Positions 9,041-17,344 of a stretch of DNA of 64,000 bases are shown here, piece after piece. This DNA comes from Saccharopolyspora elongata. Lineage in GTDB: Bacteria > Actinomycetota > Actinomycetes > Mycobacteriales > Pseudonocardiaceae. The notes below the pieces were generated by a model. It had not been told where the DNA came from, did no database searches, and worked only from the letters and a program-made list of their open reading frames with translations. Numbering within the stretch: position 1 is the first letter of the stretch; each line of letters starts with the position of its first letter. The position numbers and the translations under genes were made by a program. The stretch lies in contig NZ_SMKW01000018.1 in the NCBI RefSeq assembly GCF_004348985.1, positions 62,001 to 126,000 of the forward strand, read 5' to 3'.

Positions 9041-9056
9041 ACCAGTCTCTTGTGCA

Positions 9057-10271
9057 TCACCACGCCGGCTTGGGGTGGACCAGGTCGGCTTCCTTGGTCT
9101 CCGCGGGCAGCACGATGCGGATCCGGCCGCCGACGTACTGCTGGATCAGGTGCGCGCCGCGCGGTTTTCCGGTGGCGTCCCAGCTGAGCTTGCCGACCAC
9201 GGTGTCGACCTCGTTCTGGTGCAGCCAGTCGATGAGCCTGCGCTGGCAGTCGGGGTCCGGATCGGCGCAGCCGACGGCCTGCACGGCGGCGGCCACGACC
9301 TGCCCGGTGGTCCACGCGTTCGCCTCGTCCTCGTTGGGCTGGGAGTTGAACATCCGGGTGTAGTGCTCGACGAACTCCTTGTTGGACGGGAAGTTCGCTT
9401 CCGGCGTGTACCCGGTGGGGGAGAGGATTCCCTCGGTCTGCTCGCCGATGGCCTTGGCGAACTCCGGGTTGGTCGGTGCGGTGGAGAAGGCCGCCATCGA
9501 GGGCTGGTAGCCGAGTTGGCGCAACGCCAGGATGAGGTTGACCGCGTCCTGGTACTGCGTTCCGCCGACGACGAGGTCCGCCCGTGAATCGGCGATCTTG
9601 GCCGCGATGGAACCGAAATCCGTGGTGTTGGGCGGGTAGACCTCATCGACCACCGTGCGGATTCCCGCCGCTTCGAGCTTGCCCTTCAAACCGTAGGCGG
9701 TGCCCTGCGCGAACGGGTCGTCCATGGCCGCGTACGCGGCGGTTTTCGGGCGTTGATCGGCGGGCATCGCCAGGATCGCCGCGGCCAAGTGGTTGTAGTG
9801 GTCCTCGGCGACCGCGGGCGCGGCGTAGAAGAGGTTGTCGAAGCCCTGGTTGAACACTTCCTCGGCGGCGCCGGCCGGTTCGACGAACAGGAAGCCGTAG
9901 TCCTTGGCGACCTGCGCCGCCGGGATCACCAGACGGGTGGAGAAGGGTCCGAAGACCAGGTCGGCGCCGTCCTGGTTGATCAGCTTCTCGTAGTCGGCCG
10001 CGACGCGGTCGGCGCTGGACTGGTCGTCGAGGATGGTCAGCTCGACCTTGCGGCCCAGCAACCCGCCGCGGGCGTTGACGTAGTCGGCCCACGCTTCGTA
10101 ACCGCGGCGGACGCCCTTGCCAGGCTCGGAGAAGTCGCCGGTGAGGGGCAGGGAGATGCCGATCTGGATGCTGTCGTCGTTGCCTCCGGCGCCCGAGCTG
10201 AGGCAGCCGGTCAGCGCGAGGCTCGCGCTGGTCACGAGTACACCTAGTCGAAGACGTTGTGAAATTTTCAT
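9057..10271 (-). CDS. Lipoprotein solute-binding protein of the LivK/HAAT type
   Basis: A 404-residue periplasmic-type binding protein of the leucine-binding family, the ligand receptor for the downstream permease. The signal peptide ends in a lipobox (LTGC, Cys about residue 23), so it is lipid-anchored. The mature protein starts IQIGISLPLTGDFSEPGKGVRR, the classic first strand of the family, with LLGRKVELTILDDQSSADR following. It is the first gene of a ten-gene minus-strand operon and faces twin LacI-type operators at 10299-10320. Although this family is mainly known for amino acids, neighbouring genes and the LacI regulator argue for a sugar derivative. Confidence 0.87.
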   Translation of the reverse strand: MKISQRLRLGVLVTSASLALTGCLSSGAGGNDDSIQIGISLPLTGDFSEPGKGVRRGYEAWADYVNARGGLLGRKVELTILDDQSSADRVAADYEKLINQDGADLVFGPFSTRLVIPAAQVAKDYGFLFVEPAGAAEEVFNQGFDNLFYAAPAVAEDHYNHLAAAILAMPADQRPKTAAYAAMDDPFAQGTAYGLKGKLEAAGIRTVVDEVYPPNTTDFGSIAAKIADSRADLVVGGTQYQDAVNLILALRQLGYQPSMAAFSTAPTNPEFAKAIGEQTEGILSPTGYTPEANFPSNKEFVEHYTRMFNSQPNEDEANAWTTGQVVAAAVQAVGCADPDPDCQRRLIDWLHQNEVDTVVGKLSWDATGKPRGAHLIQQYVGGRIRIVLPAETKEADLVHPKPAW

Positions 10272-10298
10272 GGTCCACCCGTCGTTGGGGGCATCCGC

Positions 10299-10320
10299 AA
10301 GCGCTTTCGTAAGCGCTTAC
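10299..10320. promoter_or_regulatory. Twin LacI-type operators between the transport operon and its regulator
   Basis: Two palindromes with the LacI/CcpA-like core AAGCGCTT lie 12 bp apart, about one helical turn. The left core is at 10299-10306; the right site, GTAAGCGCTTAC (10309-10320), is a perfect 12-bp palindrome. They sit 28-49 bp upstream of the solute-binding protein start and about 95 bp upstream of the divergent LacI gene, so one tandem site could control both promoters. Binding by the adjacent regulator is inferred from position and sequence type. Confidence 0.72.
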
Positions 10321-10413
10321 GGCAGAATAGGAACCATCGGACGAAGTGGCAAGGTCACGGATCATGATGGTGGGCGCGGACCGCAGGGCGGACCGGAGCG
10401 GAAGGGGTCACGG

Positions 10414-11454
10414 ATGCCACAGCAACGCGCGAGGCTCAGGCTCATCGACGTCGCCGAGCGGGCCGGGGTGTCGATCGCTGCGGCGTCGCGGGCGCTGTCC
10501 GGGTCCGCGGGCGTCAGCGACGCCATCGCCGAGCGGGTGCGCGAAGTCGCCGCGCAGATGGGCTACGTCGCCAACGTGCACGCCCGCACGCTGGCCGGCG
10601 GCGCGAGCACGAGCGTCGGACTGCTCGTGCACGAGATCGGCGACCCCTACTTCACCGAGATCGCCAGCGGGGTGCTGCGCGTCGGCGCGCAGCAGGGCCT
10701 GACCGTGCAGATCTGCCACACGGGGCGCGACCCGGAGAACGAGCTCGTCCAGGTCCGCACGCTGATCGCCAACCGGGTCCGGGCGATCATCATTGCCGGC
10801 TCGGGTTTCGTGGATGCGCGGAAGCAGGCGCCGGTGAAGCAGGACCTCCAGGCGTTCCAGGAAGCAGGGGGCCGCGTCGCGGTGATCGGGCGCCACCACC
10901 TCGGCACCGACGCGGTGCTGCCGGACAACACCGCGGGTGGCCGGTCGATCACCGAGCACGTGCTTTCCCTGGGGCACCGGCGGATCGCCTTCGTCGCCGG
11001 CCCCCGGGCCCTGACTACAGTGGCCGATCGCCTCGCGGGCGCCGCGCAGGCATTGGAAGCGGCCGGACTGTCAATTGAGGACATTCCTGTCATCGAGGAA
11101 GCGTTCACGCGCGACGGAGGCACGCTGGCCATGCGGCGCGTCCTCGACGAGCACCCCGACGTGACCGCGGTGATCGCGCTCAACGATGACATGGCGATCG
11201 GTGTCCTCGCCGCCCTGCGAGCGCGCGGAATGACTGTGCCGAAGGACATTTCGGTGGCGGGCTTCGATGACGTGGCCGTCGCGGAGCACCTGTCGCCGGC
11301 GCTGACGACGGTCCGGTTGCCAATGGCGGAAATGGGAGAGCAGGCGTTGCTCCTCGCCTTGAAGGAACCGCCGGCCCGCCCCCGTCGCCGCACCACGGCG
11401 CACTCCCTGGTGGTGCGCGAGTCCACCGCCCCGCCCCCGCGCCGCAAGCGGTGA
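10414..11454 (+). CDS. LacI-family transcriptional regulator
   Basis: A 346-residue regulator. The N-terminal helix-turn-helix RLIDVAERAGVSIAAASRAL (residues 9-28) and hinge helix are those of LacI/GalR proteins. The effector domain follows with VGLLVHEIGDPYFTEI at about residue 67 and the late block AVIALNDDMAIGVLAAL plus ISVAGFDDVAVAEHLSPALT. The ATG at 10414 is chosen because it begins exactly where family N-termini begin; the in-frame extension upstream runs over the operators. It is divergent from the Liv-type operon and most likely represses it, with a sugar or sugar metabolite as inducer. Confidence 0.9.
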   Translation: MPQQRARLRLIDVAERAGVSIAAASRALSGSAGVSDAIAERVREVAAQMGYVANVHARTLAGGASTSVGLLVHEIGDPYFTEIASGVLRVGAQQGLTVQICHTGRDPENELVQVRTLIANRVRAIIIAGSGFVDARKQAPVKQDLQAFQEAGGRVAVIGRHHLGTDAVLPDNTAGGRSITEHVLSLGHRRIAFVAGPRALTTVADRLAGAAQALEAAGLSIEDIPVIEEAFTRDGGTLAMRRVLDEHPDVTAVIALNDDMAIGVLAALRARGMTVPKDISVAGFDDVAVAEHLSPALTTVRLPMAEMGEQALLLALKEPPARPRRRTTAHSLVVRESTAPPPRRKR

Positions 11455-11492
11455 CTCCGCACCGCCACCGTGATCACGAGGGCTCAACGGCG

Positions 11493-12965
11493 CTATCGGT
11501 GTCGGACCGGTTTGCCGGGCAGTGCGTCGGTGCACAGCTCTCCGTCGCGCACGACGAACGTTCCCGAGACCAGCACGTGGCGGAATCCGGTGGACGGCCG
11601 CGCGGTGTCGGCGTAGGTCGACTCGTCGGTCACCGCTTCCGGGTCGAAGACGACGATGTCGGCGTCGCTGCCCGGTTGGATCCGGCCCTTGCGCCGCATC
11701 GCGGGTACCGCGGAGCCGAGCACGTCGGCAGGCACCAGGCTGCAGCGGCGCACTGCCTCCGGCAGGCTCAACTCGCCGGATTCGCGGACCAGGAGTCGCA
11801 AGCTGCGGGCGAAAGTGCCGGCGGTGCGGGGGTGGGTGACCACGTCGGGCGCCAGGGGCCACTGCAGCGGATCGCGTGGCGAGGACCGCCAGAGCAGCGG
11901 TGCTGCGTCGCTGGCGACCGCCGCGTCGGTGAAGGTGAGCGCACGCTTCAGGTAGGCGAGGTCCGCCGGGTCGTTCTCGTCGAAGAAGTGCACGAACGCC
12001 GCGCCGCCCGGGTCCTGCTCGCGCACCTTCCGCAGCGTCGCCTCGTCCGGGATGCGTTCGCCGGTGGCCAGGTAGCCGATGGAGTGGGGCGTCAAACCCC
12101 GTCGGTGCAGCAGTTCTGGCGCGAGGAACGCCGCGCCGATGCCGGTCATGCCTGCGCCGTACGGGTAGGCCTCGGTCGTGACCCGGGAGCCTTCCGAACG
12201 CACCTTCTGCACCAGCCCCAGCACGCGATCCACCTGCCGCAGCGAGGTGCTGTTGACGTGGCAGTAGTGCATGTGTGCGCCGGTTTCCGCCGCAGCCCGC
12301 ACGATCTCCTCTGCGCCGTCGATCGGGGTCTGCGGGTCCATCTCGACCAACTCGCGCGCGTGCGTGTACGTCGGGAGCCCGGCTCTGGCGGCGAGCCCGG
12401 CGACGGCGAGGTATTCGGACGGGTCGATCCACGGTGCGTAGCCGACGAGGATGCCGATGCCCAGCGCGCCGTCGGCCAGATCGGCCTCCAGCACGCCGAG
12501 CACCCGCTGCACATCGGCTGGTGATGCGGGCCGTTGCCAGGGTTCTCGCCCGATGTTGGCGAAGAAGTCGTCGAGCGTGCCGGTGGGTTTGATGCCGAGC
12601 ACGACGTGCATCCGCGCCACCGCCCACGACGTGGAGAAGCCGTAGTTGATCGGGCGCCCCTCAAGCGCTGCTTGGCGGTAGGCCGGTGCCACCGGGTACA
12701 CCCCGGCTTCCAGTTCGAGCGCGGTGGTCACGCCGTCCATGGCCTGCAGGCGTTGCGTGGCGATGTCCGGGCTGTGGCTGTGCAGGTCGATGAAACCGGG
12801 GCTGACGACGTGCCCGGTGACGTCCACCACGGACCTCCCGGTCAACGGGCCGGACCTGATCTCCCGGACCGCGCCGCCGGAGATCCCGACGTCGCGGACC
12901 GCATCCAGTCCGGTTTCGGGGTCGATCACCCGCCCGCCGCGAAGCACCAGGTCGTAGTCCGTCAT
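11493..12965 (-). CDS. Amidohydrolase of the N-acyl-D-amino-acid deacylase type
   Basis: A 490-residue metal-dependent hydrolase that probably frees D-amino acids from N-acyl derivatives. The metal-binding HSHS sequence sits in SPGFIDLHSHSP (about residue 60). Further expected His ligands are in TYTHARELVEM and HMHYCHVNS, and the catalytic Asp region is AAVASDAAPLLW. In classical D-aminoacylases a metal-bridging Cys occurs in a GNCG block; here the matching region reads LELEAGVYPV with no Cys, so the metal site differs. Its ATG overlaps the upstream MFS permease stop (ATGA). The adjacent DadA-like gene supports the D-amino-acid assignment. Substrate side chain is unknown. Confidence 0.8.
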   Translation of the reverse strand: MTDYDLVLRGGRVIDPETGLDAVRDVGISGGAVREIRSGPLTGRSVVDVTGHVVSPGFIDLHSHSPDIATQRLQAMDGVTTALELEAGVYPVAPAYRQAALEGRPINYGFSTSWAVARMHVVLGIKPTGTLDDFFANIGREPWQRPASPADVQRVLGVLEADLADGALGIGILVGYAPWIDPSEYLAVAGLAARAGLPTYTHARELVEMDPQTPIDGAEEIVRAAAETGAHMHYCHVNSTSLRQVDRVLGLVQKVRSEGSRVTTEAYPYGAGMTGIGAAFLAPELLHRRGLTPHSIGYLATGERIPDEATLRKVREQDPGGAAFVHFFDENDPADLAYLKRALTFTDAAVASDAAPLLWRSSPRDPLQWPLAPDVVTHPRTAGTFARSLRLLVRESGELSLPEAVRRCSLVPADVLGSAVPAMRRKGRIQPGSDADIVVFDPEAVTDESTYADTARPSTGFRHVLVSGTFVVRDGELCTDALPGKPVRHR

Positions 12966-14230
12966 GCCTTGCTCCTTCCAGCGTGGATGTCAAAATCGGC
13001 CGGGCGCTTCGGCACGATCAGGGCGAGCAAGGCGCCGAGCACCGTGCTGCCGATCAGGAAACCGAACGCTGCGGTGTAGGAGAAGTGGTCCACCAGCCAA
13101 CCCATCGCCACCGGTGCGATCACCCCGGCGAGTTGTCCGCCGGCGTTGACCACCCCCATGCCGGACCCGACCACAGCCGGCGGCAGCGCTCGCACCGGCA
13201 TGCCGAGGATGCTCATGTAGGCGAATCCGGCGATGCCCATCGCGATCGTCTGGTAGAACGTGAACTCACCAGCGGTGTCGGCGTTGAGCATCAGGGCCAG
13301 CATCGCGGCGGCGGCCAGCAGCACCGGGATGACGAACCAGCGCGCCCGCTCGGTGAAGAACCGGTCGAACAGCCAACCGCCGAGGAACGTGCACACGCAC
13401 ATCACCAGCAGCGGGATCGCGGCGAGCACGCCGGTGTTCAGCAGCGAAATGCCGCGTTCCTCCAGCAGGTAGCTCGGAACCCAGGTGATCATCCCGTAGC
13501 CGAGCATGTTCGTCGCGCAGAACAAGGCGGCGAACTTCCACACCGCCGCGGACCGCAGGACGTGGCGCATGGACACGGTCGTCCGGTTCGGGAGCGGAAC
13601 CTCGGTCAGCCGGGTGGGCAGCGGCTTCGGCAGCATCGCCCACAGCAGGATGCCGATCACCACGCCCACCAGCGCGGTGACCCAGAACGTGTGCCGCCAG
13701 CCGAGCGCGAACACCACCGGCGCGGCGATCAGCGGGGCCAACCCGGCGCCCAGGTTGTTGGAGGCCAGCATGGCGCCGGCCGCGGTGGCCCGGTGGCTCG
13801 GGGGCGTGCGCTCGGCGATCGCCTTGAACGACGCGCCGGGGAACAGCCCTTGGCCCACCCCGAAGAGGGCACGGACCACCAGCAGGGAGACGAAGCCCCA
13901 CATGGCTCCGGTGAGAGCGGTGAAGGCCGACCACAGCAGCAGCGAGATGATCAGCAGCCGTCGCGCCCCGAACCGGTCGGCGAGGACGCCGCCGGGAATC
14001 TGGCAGACCAGGTACACCAACGAGAAGGCGGTGATCAGCCAGCCCTGCGAGGTCTTGCTGAGGTCGAACTCCGCCCCGATGAACGGCAGCGCGACCGCCA
14101 TCATGACCCGGTCGACGTAGTCGATGACCCAAACGCCCATGAGCAGCGCGATGGTGACGGTGGCGGTGCGGCGAATGTGGGACGGGGTCACGGCCGGTTG
14201 CTCGGTCGTGTTGGTCGCGGTGGAATCCAT
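12962..14230 (-). CDS. MFS permease (likely uptake of the deacylase substrate)
   Basis: A 422-residue major facilitator with twelve predicted membrane spans. The loop 2-3 motif is GGVLADRFGARRLL (about residue 75), and YVDRVMMAVALPFIGAEF near the start is typical of anion:cation symporters and glucarate/hexuronate-type transporters. Start ATG at 14230 with GGAGGAAAG directly upstream. It is coupled to the deacylase gene by a 4-base overlap, so the two make an import-and-cleave pair for N-acylated or otherwise modified D-amino acids. The long in-frame extension upstream of the ATG is low-quality sequence and is not taken as coding. Confidence 0.83.
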   Translation of the reverse strand: MDSTATNTTEQPAVTPSHIRRTATVTIALLMGVWVIDYVDRVMMAVALPFIGAEFDLSKTSQGWLITAFSLVYLVCQIPGGVLADRFGARRLLIISLLLWSAFTALTGAMWGFVSLLVVRALFGVGQGLFPGASFKAIAERTPPSHRATAAGAMLASNNLGAGLAPLIAAPVVFALGWRHTFWVTALVGVVIGILLWAMLPKPLPTRLTEVPLPNRTTVSMRHVLRSAAVWKFAALFCATNMLGYGMITWVPSYLLEERGISLLNTGVLAAIPLLVMCVCTFLGGWLFDRFFTERARWFVIPVLLAAAAMLALMLNADTAGEFTFYQTIAMGIAGFAYMSILGMPVRALPPAVVGSGMGVVNAGGQLAGVIAPVAMGWLVDHFSYTAAFGFLIGSTVLGALLALIVPKRPADFDIHAGRSKA

Positions 14231-14441
14231 CTTTCCTCCACGGCTGTTCGGCGTTCGCTGATTGTTGTGTCGAGCCGGCCCGGTTGGCTTCGTCGGGTCA
14301 GACGAAACTGGGCGGCCCCCGCTCTGGTGATCGCACGAAGCGCCCAGGCCGCGGATCGGTGAGGCTGTGGTCATGTGCCCAGCCGCGGAACCGCTCGTCG
14401 ACGGGGTCGAGGTGGGCCCGCCGCTGAGGCAGTATCGGCGG
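14231..14441. promoter_or_regulatory. Divergent promoter region, MFS operon / PucR gene
   Basis: This 211-bp gap separates the divergent permease-deacylase operon and the PucR regulator gene and must hold both promoters. A small inverted repeat TTCGTC-gggtca-GACGAA lies at 14289-14306, roughly 60 bp upstream of the permease ATG, and is the only operator-like feature I see. No clear -35/-10 pair can be assigned by eye. Confidence 0.35.
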
Positions 14442-16028
14442 ATGAACGCTCGGCCGAGGGCCAGCTTGGCCCGCATTCTGGAAGATCTCGGCAGCACCGT
14501 GCTCGACGTCGCGGTGTGCCCGGATCCGCCGCCGTCGGAGGTCACCACCGTCGCCGTGCACGACCCCGACGAGCACCTGAAACCACCGGCCGGTGCCCTG
14601 GTGCTCGGCGTCGGGGTGGCAGATCCGGGGGATCTGCTGCTGCAACTGGGGCGACATGCCGCGTCGGCCCTGGTGGTCCGCGGGCCGCTGGTCGTCGACG
14701 AACCGCTGCGCGAGGCCGTCCGATCCTCCGGAGTGGCGCTGCTGAGCGCGAGCGGCGCTGCGTCCTGGACCCAGATCTTGTTGCTGGTGCGCACTGTTCT
14801 GCTGGACGGTGAGCTCGACGAGCGGCAGGCGGAGCTGACCGGCAACCACATCGGCGAACTGTTCGCCCTGGCCAACGCGGTCGGAGCGGCGCTCGACACG
14901 CCGGTGACCATCGAGGACCGCTCGGCGCGGGTGGTGGCCTTCTCAGCGGATCAGGCCGCCGCCGACGCACCGAGGGCGGCGACCGTGCTCGCCCGGCAGG
15001 TGCCACCGGAATGGCAGAAAAGGCTCGCCGACAACGGGGTTTTCGAGCGGCTCTACCGCACCAGCGAACCGGTGTGGGTCGACTTGGGCGGTGCGGATGT
15101 GCTTCCCCGCGTGGCGGTGGCGGTGCGCGCTGGCGAGGAAATCCTGGGCGCGATGTGGGCGGCGGTGCGTCGGCCGTTCACCGCGGACGAGGAGCGTGCG
15201 TTCGTCGCTGCCGCGAAGACGGCGGCATTGCACTTGCTGCAACAACGCGCGGCCGAGAACGCGGGGAAGTGGCGTCGATCGGAGCTGGTCCGACGCGTGT
15301 TGACCGGCGGCAGCGGCGCGGAGCTCGCGGCGCGGCGGCTGGAGCTGGCGGAGGTCCCGCTGTGCGTCGTGGCCGCCGAGCCGTCCGACCGGCACGAGGA
15401 CGGCGCCGAGCGCGAGCTGGCAGCAGAGCGCTTATGCGAACTGCTGAGCTTGCACCTCGCGGTGCGGCAATCCAAAGTCGCGACGGCGTCGGCACTGGGG
15501 ACCGCCTACGCGATCTTGCCGCTGACAACGGCGGATCCGGATGCCGAGTCCAGGAACGCATTGGGCTTGTTGCAAGGTTTCGCGACTCGCCGCGACGCTG
15601 CAGCGATCGTCGGGATGGGGCGCGTCGCGTGGTCGCCGGGGGAGGCGCCGCGTTCTCGCGCGGACGCGGATGCGGTGCTGGACGTGCTGCGCAGCGGTGA
15701 CCGGCGGACTGCGCGGGTGGACGAGGTGTGGGAGCGGCTGTTCCTGGCACGGCTGTGGGATCTGGTGGTCGACGACGAGGAACTGCGCGATGGGCCGGTC
15801 CAGGCCCTGACCGCCTACGACGCCGACCACCACAGCCAGCTCGTCGCGACCCTCTCCGCTTACCTCGACGCGTTCGGTGATGTGGCGAGGACCGCGCAAG
15901 TGATGCACGTGCACCCCAACACCCTGCGCTACCGGCTGCGACGGATCACCGAGGTCAGCGGCCTGGACCTGAGCAATCCGGATGCCCGTCTCGCGGTGGG
16001 CTTGCAACTGCGCGTTCAAGGAGGGTGA
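14442..16028 (+). CDS. PucR-family transcriptional regulator
   Basis: A 528-residue regulator. An N-terminal PucR-like domain (about residues 10-120, with GALVLGVGVADPGDLLLQLG) and a central GAF-like region precede the C-terminal PucR helix-turn-helix, VARTAQVMHVHPNTLRYRLR near residue 495. PucR proteins control purine, GABA and D-amino-acid use genes. The ATG giving MNARPRASLARILEDLG is chosen because the family start falls there; an upstream in-frame GTG/ATG would add 25 residues without RBS support. It is transcribed away from the deacylase/permease genes and just ahead of the DadA-like gene, and so is the expected regulator of the whole D-amino-acid module. Confidence 0.86.
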   Translation: MNARPRASLARILEDLGSTVLDVAVCPDPPPSEVTTVAVHDPDEHLKPPAGALVLGVGVADPGDLLLQLGRHAASALVVRGPLVVDEPLREAVRSSGVALLSASGAASWTQILLLVRTVLLDGELDERQAELTGNHIGELFALANAVGAALDTPVTIEDRSARVVAFSADQAAADAPRAATVLARQVPPEWQKRLADNGVFERLYRTSEPVWVDLGGADVLPRVAVAVRAGEEILGAMWAAVRRPFTADEERAFVAAAKTAALHLLQQRAAENAGKWRRSELVRRVLTGGSGAELAARRLELAEVPLCVVAAEPSDRHEDGAERELAAERLCELLSLHLAVRQSKVATASALGTAYAILPLTTADPDAESRNALGLLQGFATRRDAAAIVGMGRVAWSPGEAPRSRADADAVLDVLRSGDRRTARVDEVWERLFLARLWDLVVDDEELRDGPVQALTAYDADHHSQLVATLSAYLDAFGDVARTAQVMHVHPNTLRYRLRRITEVSGLDLSNPDARLAVGLQLRVQGG

Positions 16029-16031
16029 CAG

Positions 16032-17270
16032 GTGGTTTCTCATGTACCCGCGCCTCGCCGGGTCGTGGTGGTCGGTGCCGGCGTGGTGGGCCTTTCCACC
16101 GCCTGGTTCCTGCAGGAACGCGGCGTGGAGGTCGTGGTGCTGGACCGCAGCGGCGTCGCCGCGGGCGCCTCGTGGGGCAATGCGGGCTGGCTGACCCCGA
16201 GCCTCGCCACCCCGCTGGGAGAGCCCAGCGTGCTGGTGTCGGCGCTGCGGTCGCTGGGGGATCCGAACGCCGCGTTGCACATTCCGCTGCGTCCGGACCC
16301 GGCGGTGCTGGCGTTCCTCGCCCGTTTCGCCGCCCGCTGCACGCCCCGGGCTTGGCGGCGTTCGATGGCGGCATTGGTGCCGGTGAACCGACTGGCGTTG
16401 CAGACCTTCGACGAGCTGACCACCGGTGGTGTGCGGGCCAGCACCCACAGCGGCCCCATCCTGGTCGGGTTCGCGGATCCGGCCCACAGCGCCGCGCTGC
16501 GTCACGAGCTCGAACAGGTCAGCCGCGCCGGTTTGGACGTCCGCTGGCAGCCGGCGAATCCGGCGATTCCCCAGCTGTCCGACCAGATCGTCGAGGTCCT
16601 GGAACTCGACGGCCAGCGATACCTGGAGCCCGGCCCGTTCGTGCAGGCCCTCGCCGAATCGGTCCGCGAACGCGGCGGACGCATCGTCGCAGGCGCACGA
16701 GTGCGAGCGATGCGGCACGGTCCGGGCGGTATCGCGGTGGAAACGTACACCGGCCCGCCGGAACTCGGCGACGCAGTGGTCGTCGCGACCGGCTCGTGGC
16801 TCCCGGAATTGGCCAGGAAGCTGGGTGTGCGCACCCAGGTGCAGGCCGGTCGCGGCTACTCTTTCAGCGTCCCGACGGACGAACCGGCCGAGACGCCGGT
16901 CTACTTCCCGGCCGCGAAGGTGGCGTGCACCCCGTACCAGGGCCGGCTGCGCATCGCGGGCACGATGGAGTTCCGCGGCCCGGACGACCCGCTGCAGCCC
17001 GGCCGCGTCGATGCGATCGTCCGCTCGGTGAAGCCGCTGCTGTCCGGTGTGGACTGGTCGGGTGCCCAGGACATCTGGGTCGGTCCGCGGCCGATGACTC
17101 CGGACGGGCTCCCGCTGCTCGGAGCGACCAGGGCACCGGGCATCTTCGTCGCAGGAGGCCACGGGATGTGGGGAGTGACGTTGGGGCCGATCAGCGGCAA
17201 GCTGCTCGCCGAACGCATCGTGACCGGCACGACGGCTCCAGAACTCCGCCCGTTCGACCCACTGCGCTGA
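16032..17270 (+). CDS. FAD-dependent D-amino acid dehydrogenase (DadA-like)
   Basis: A 412-residue flavoenzyme of the DAAO/DadA family, oxidising D-amino acids to 2-keto acids. The FAD-binding motif VVVVGAGVVGLSTAWFLQE starts at residue 10. The GASWGNAGWLTPSLATPLGEP stretch (read in pieces) is the DadA hallmark, where other members have SWANAG. The C-terminal block PMTPDGLPLLGATRAPGIF and GGHGMWGVTLGP closes the flavin site. The GTG start has AAGGAGG seven bases upstream and lies 3 bp after the PucR stop, so the two are co-transcribed. It should finish the route acyl-D-amino acid to D-amino acid to keto acid. Confidence 0.86.
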   Translation: MVSHVPAPRRVVVVGAGVVGLSTAWFLQERGVEVVVLDRSGVAAGASWGNAGWLTPSLATPLGEPSVLVSALRSLGDPNAALHIPLRPDPAVLAFLARFAARCTPRAWRRSMAALVPVNRLALQTFDELTTGGVRASTHSGPILVGFADPAHSAALRHELEQVSRAGLDVRWQPANPAIPQLSDQIVEVLELDGQRYLEPGPFVQALAESVRERGGRIVAGARVRAMRHGPGGIAVETYTGPPELGDAVVVATGSWLPELARKLGVRTQVQAGRGYSFSVPTDEPAETPVYFPAAKVACTPYQGRLRIAGTMEFRGPDDPLQPGRVDAIVRSVKPLLSGVDWSGAQDIWVGPRPMTPDGLPLLGATRAPGIFVAGGHGMWGVTLGPISGKLLAERIVTGTTAPELRPFDPLR

Positions 17271-17344
17271 TCGCCCTGCGTTGACGTCCGACCGATGCCT
17301 GGCTCACTTGGCGGCCGGGCTGCCGCTGTGAAGCGGATTTTCGC

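Noticed and set aside
12962..14911. Longer MFS reading frame starting at 14911
   Set aside because: The N-terminal 227 residues are low-complexity Ser/Thr/Pro-rich antisense to PucR; the real start is the ATG at 14230 with GGAGGAAAG.
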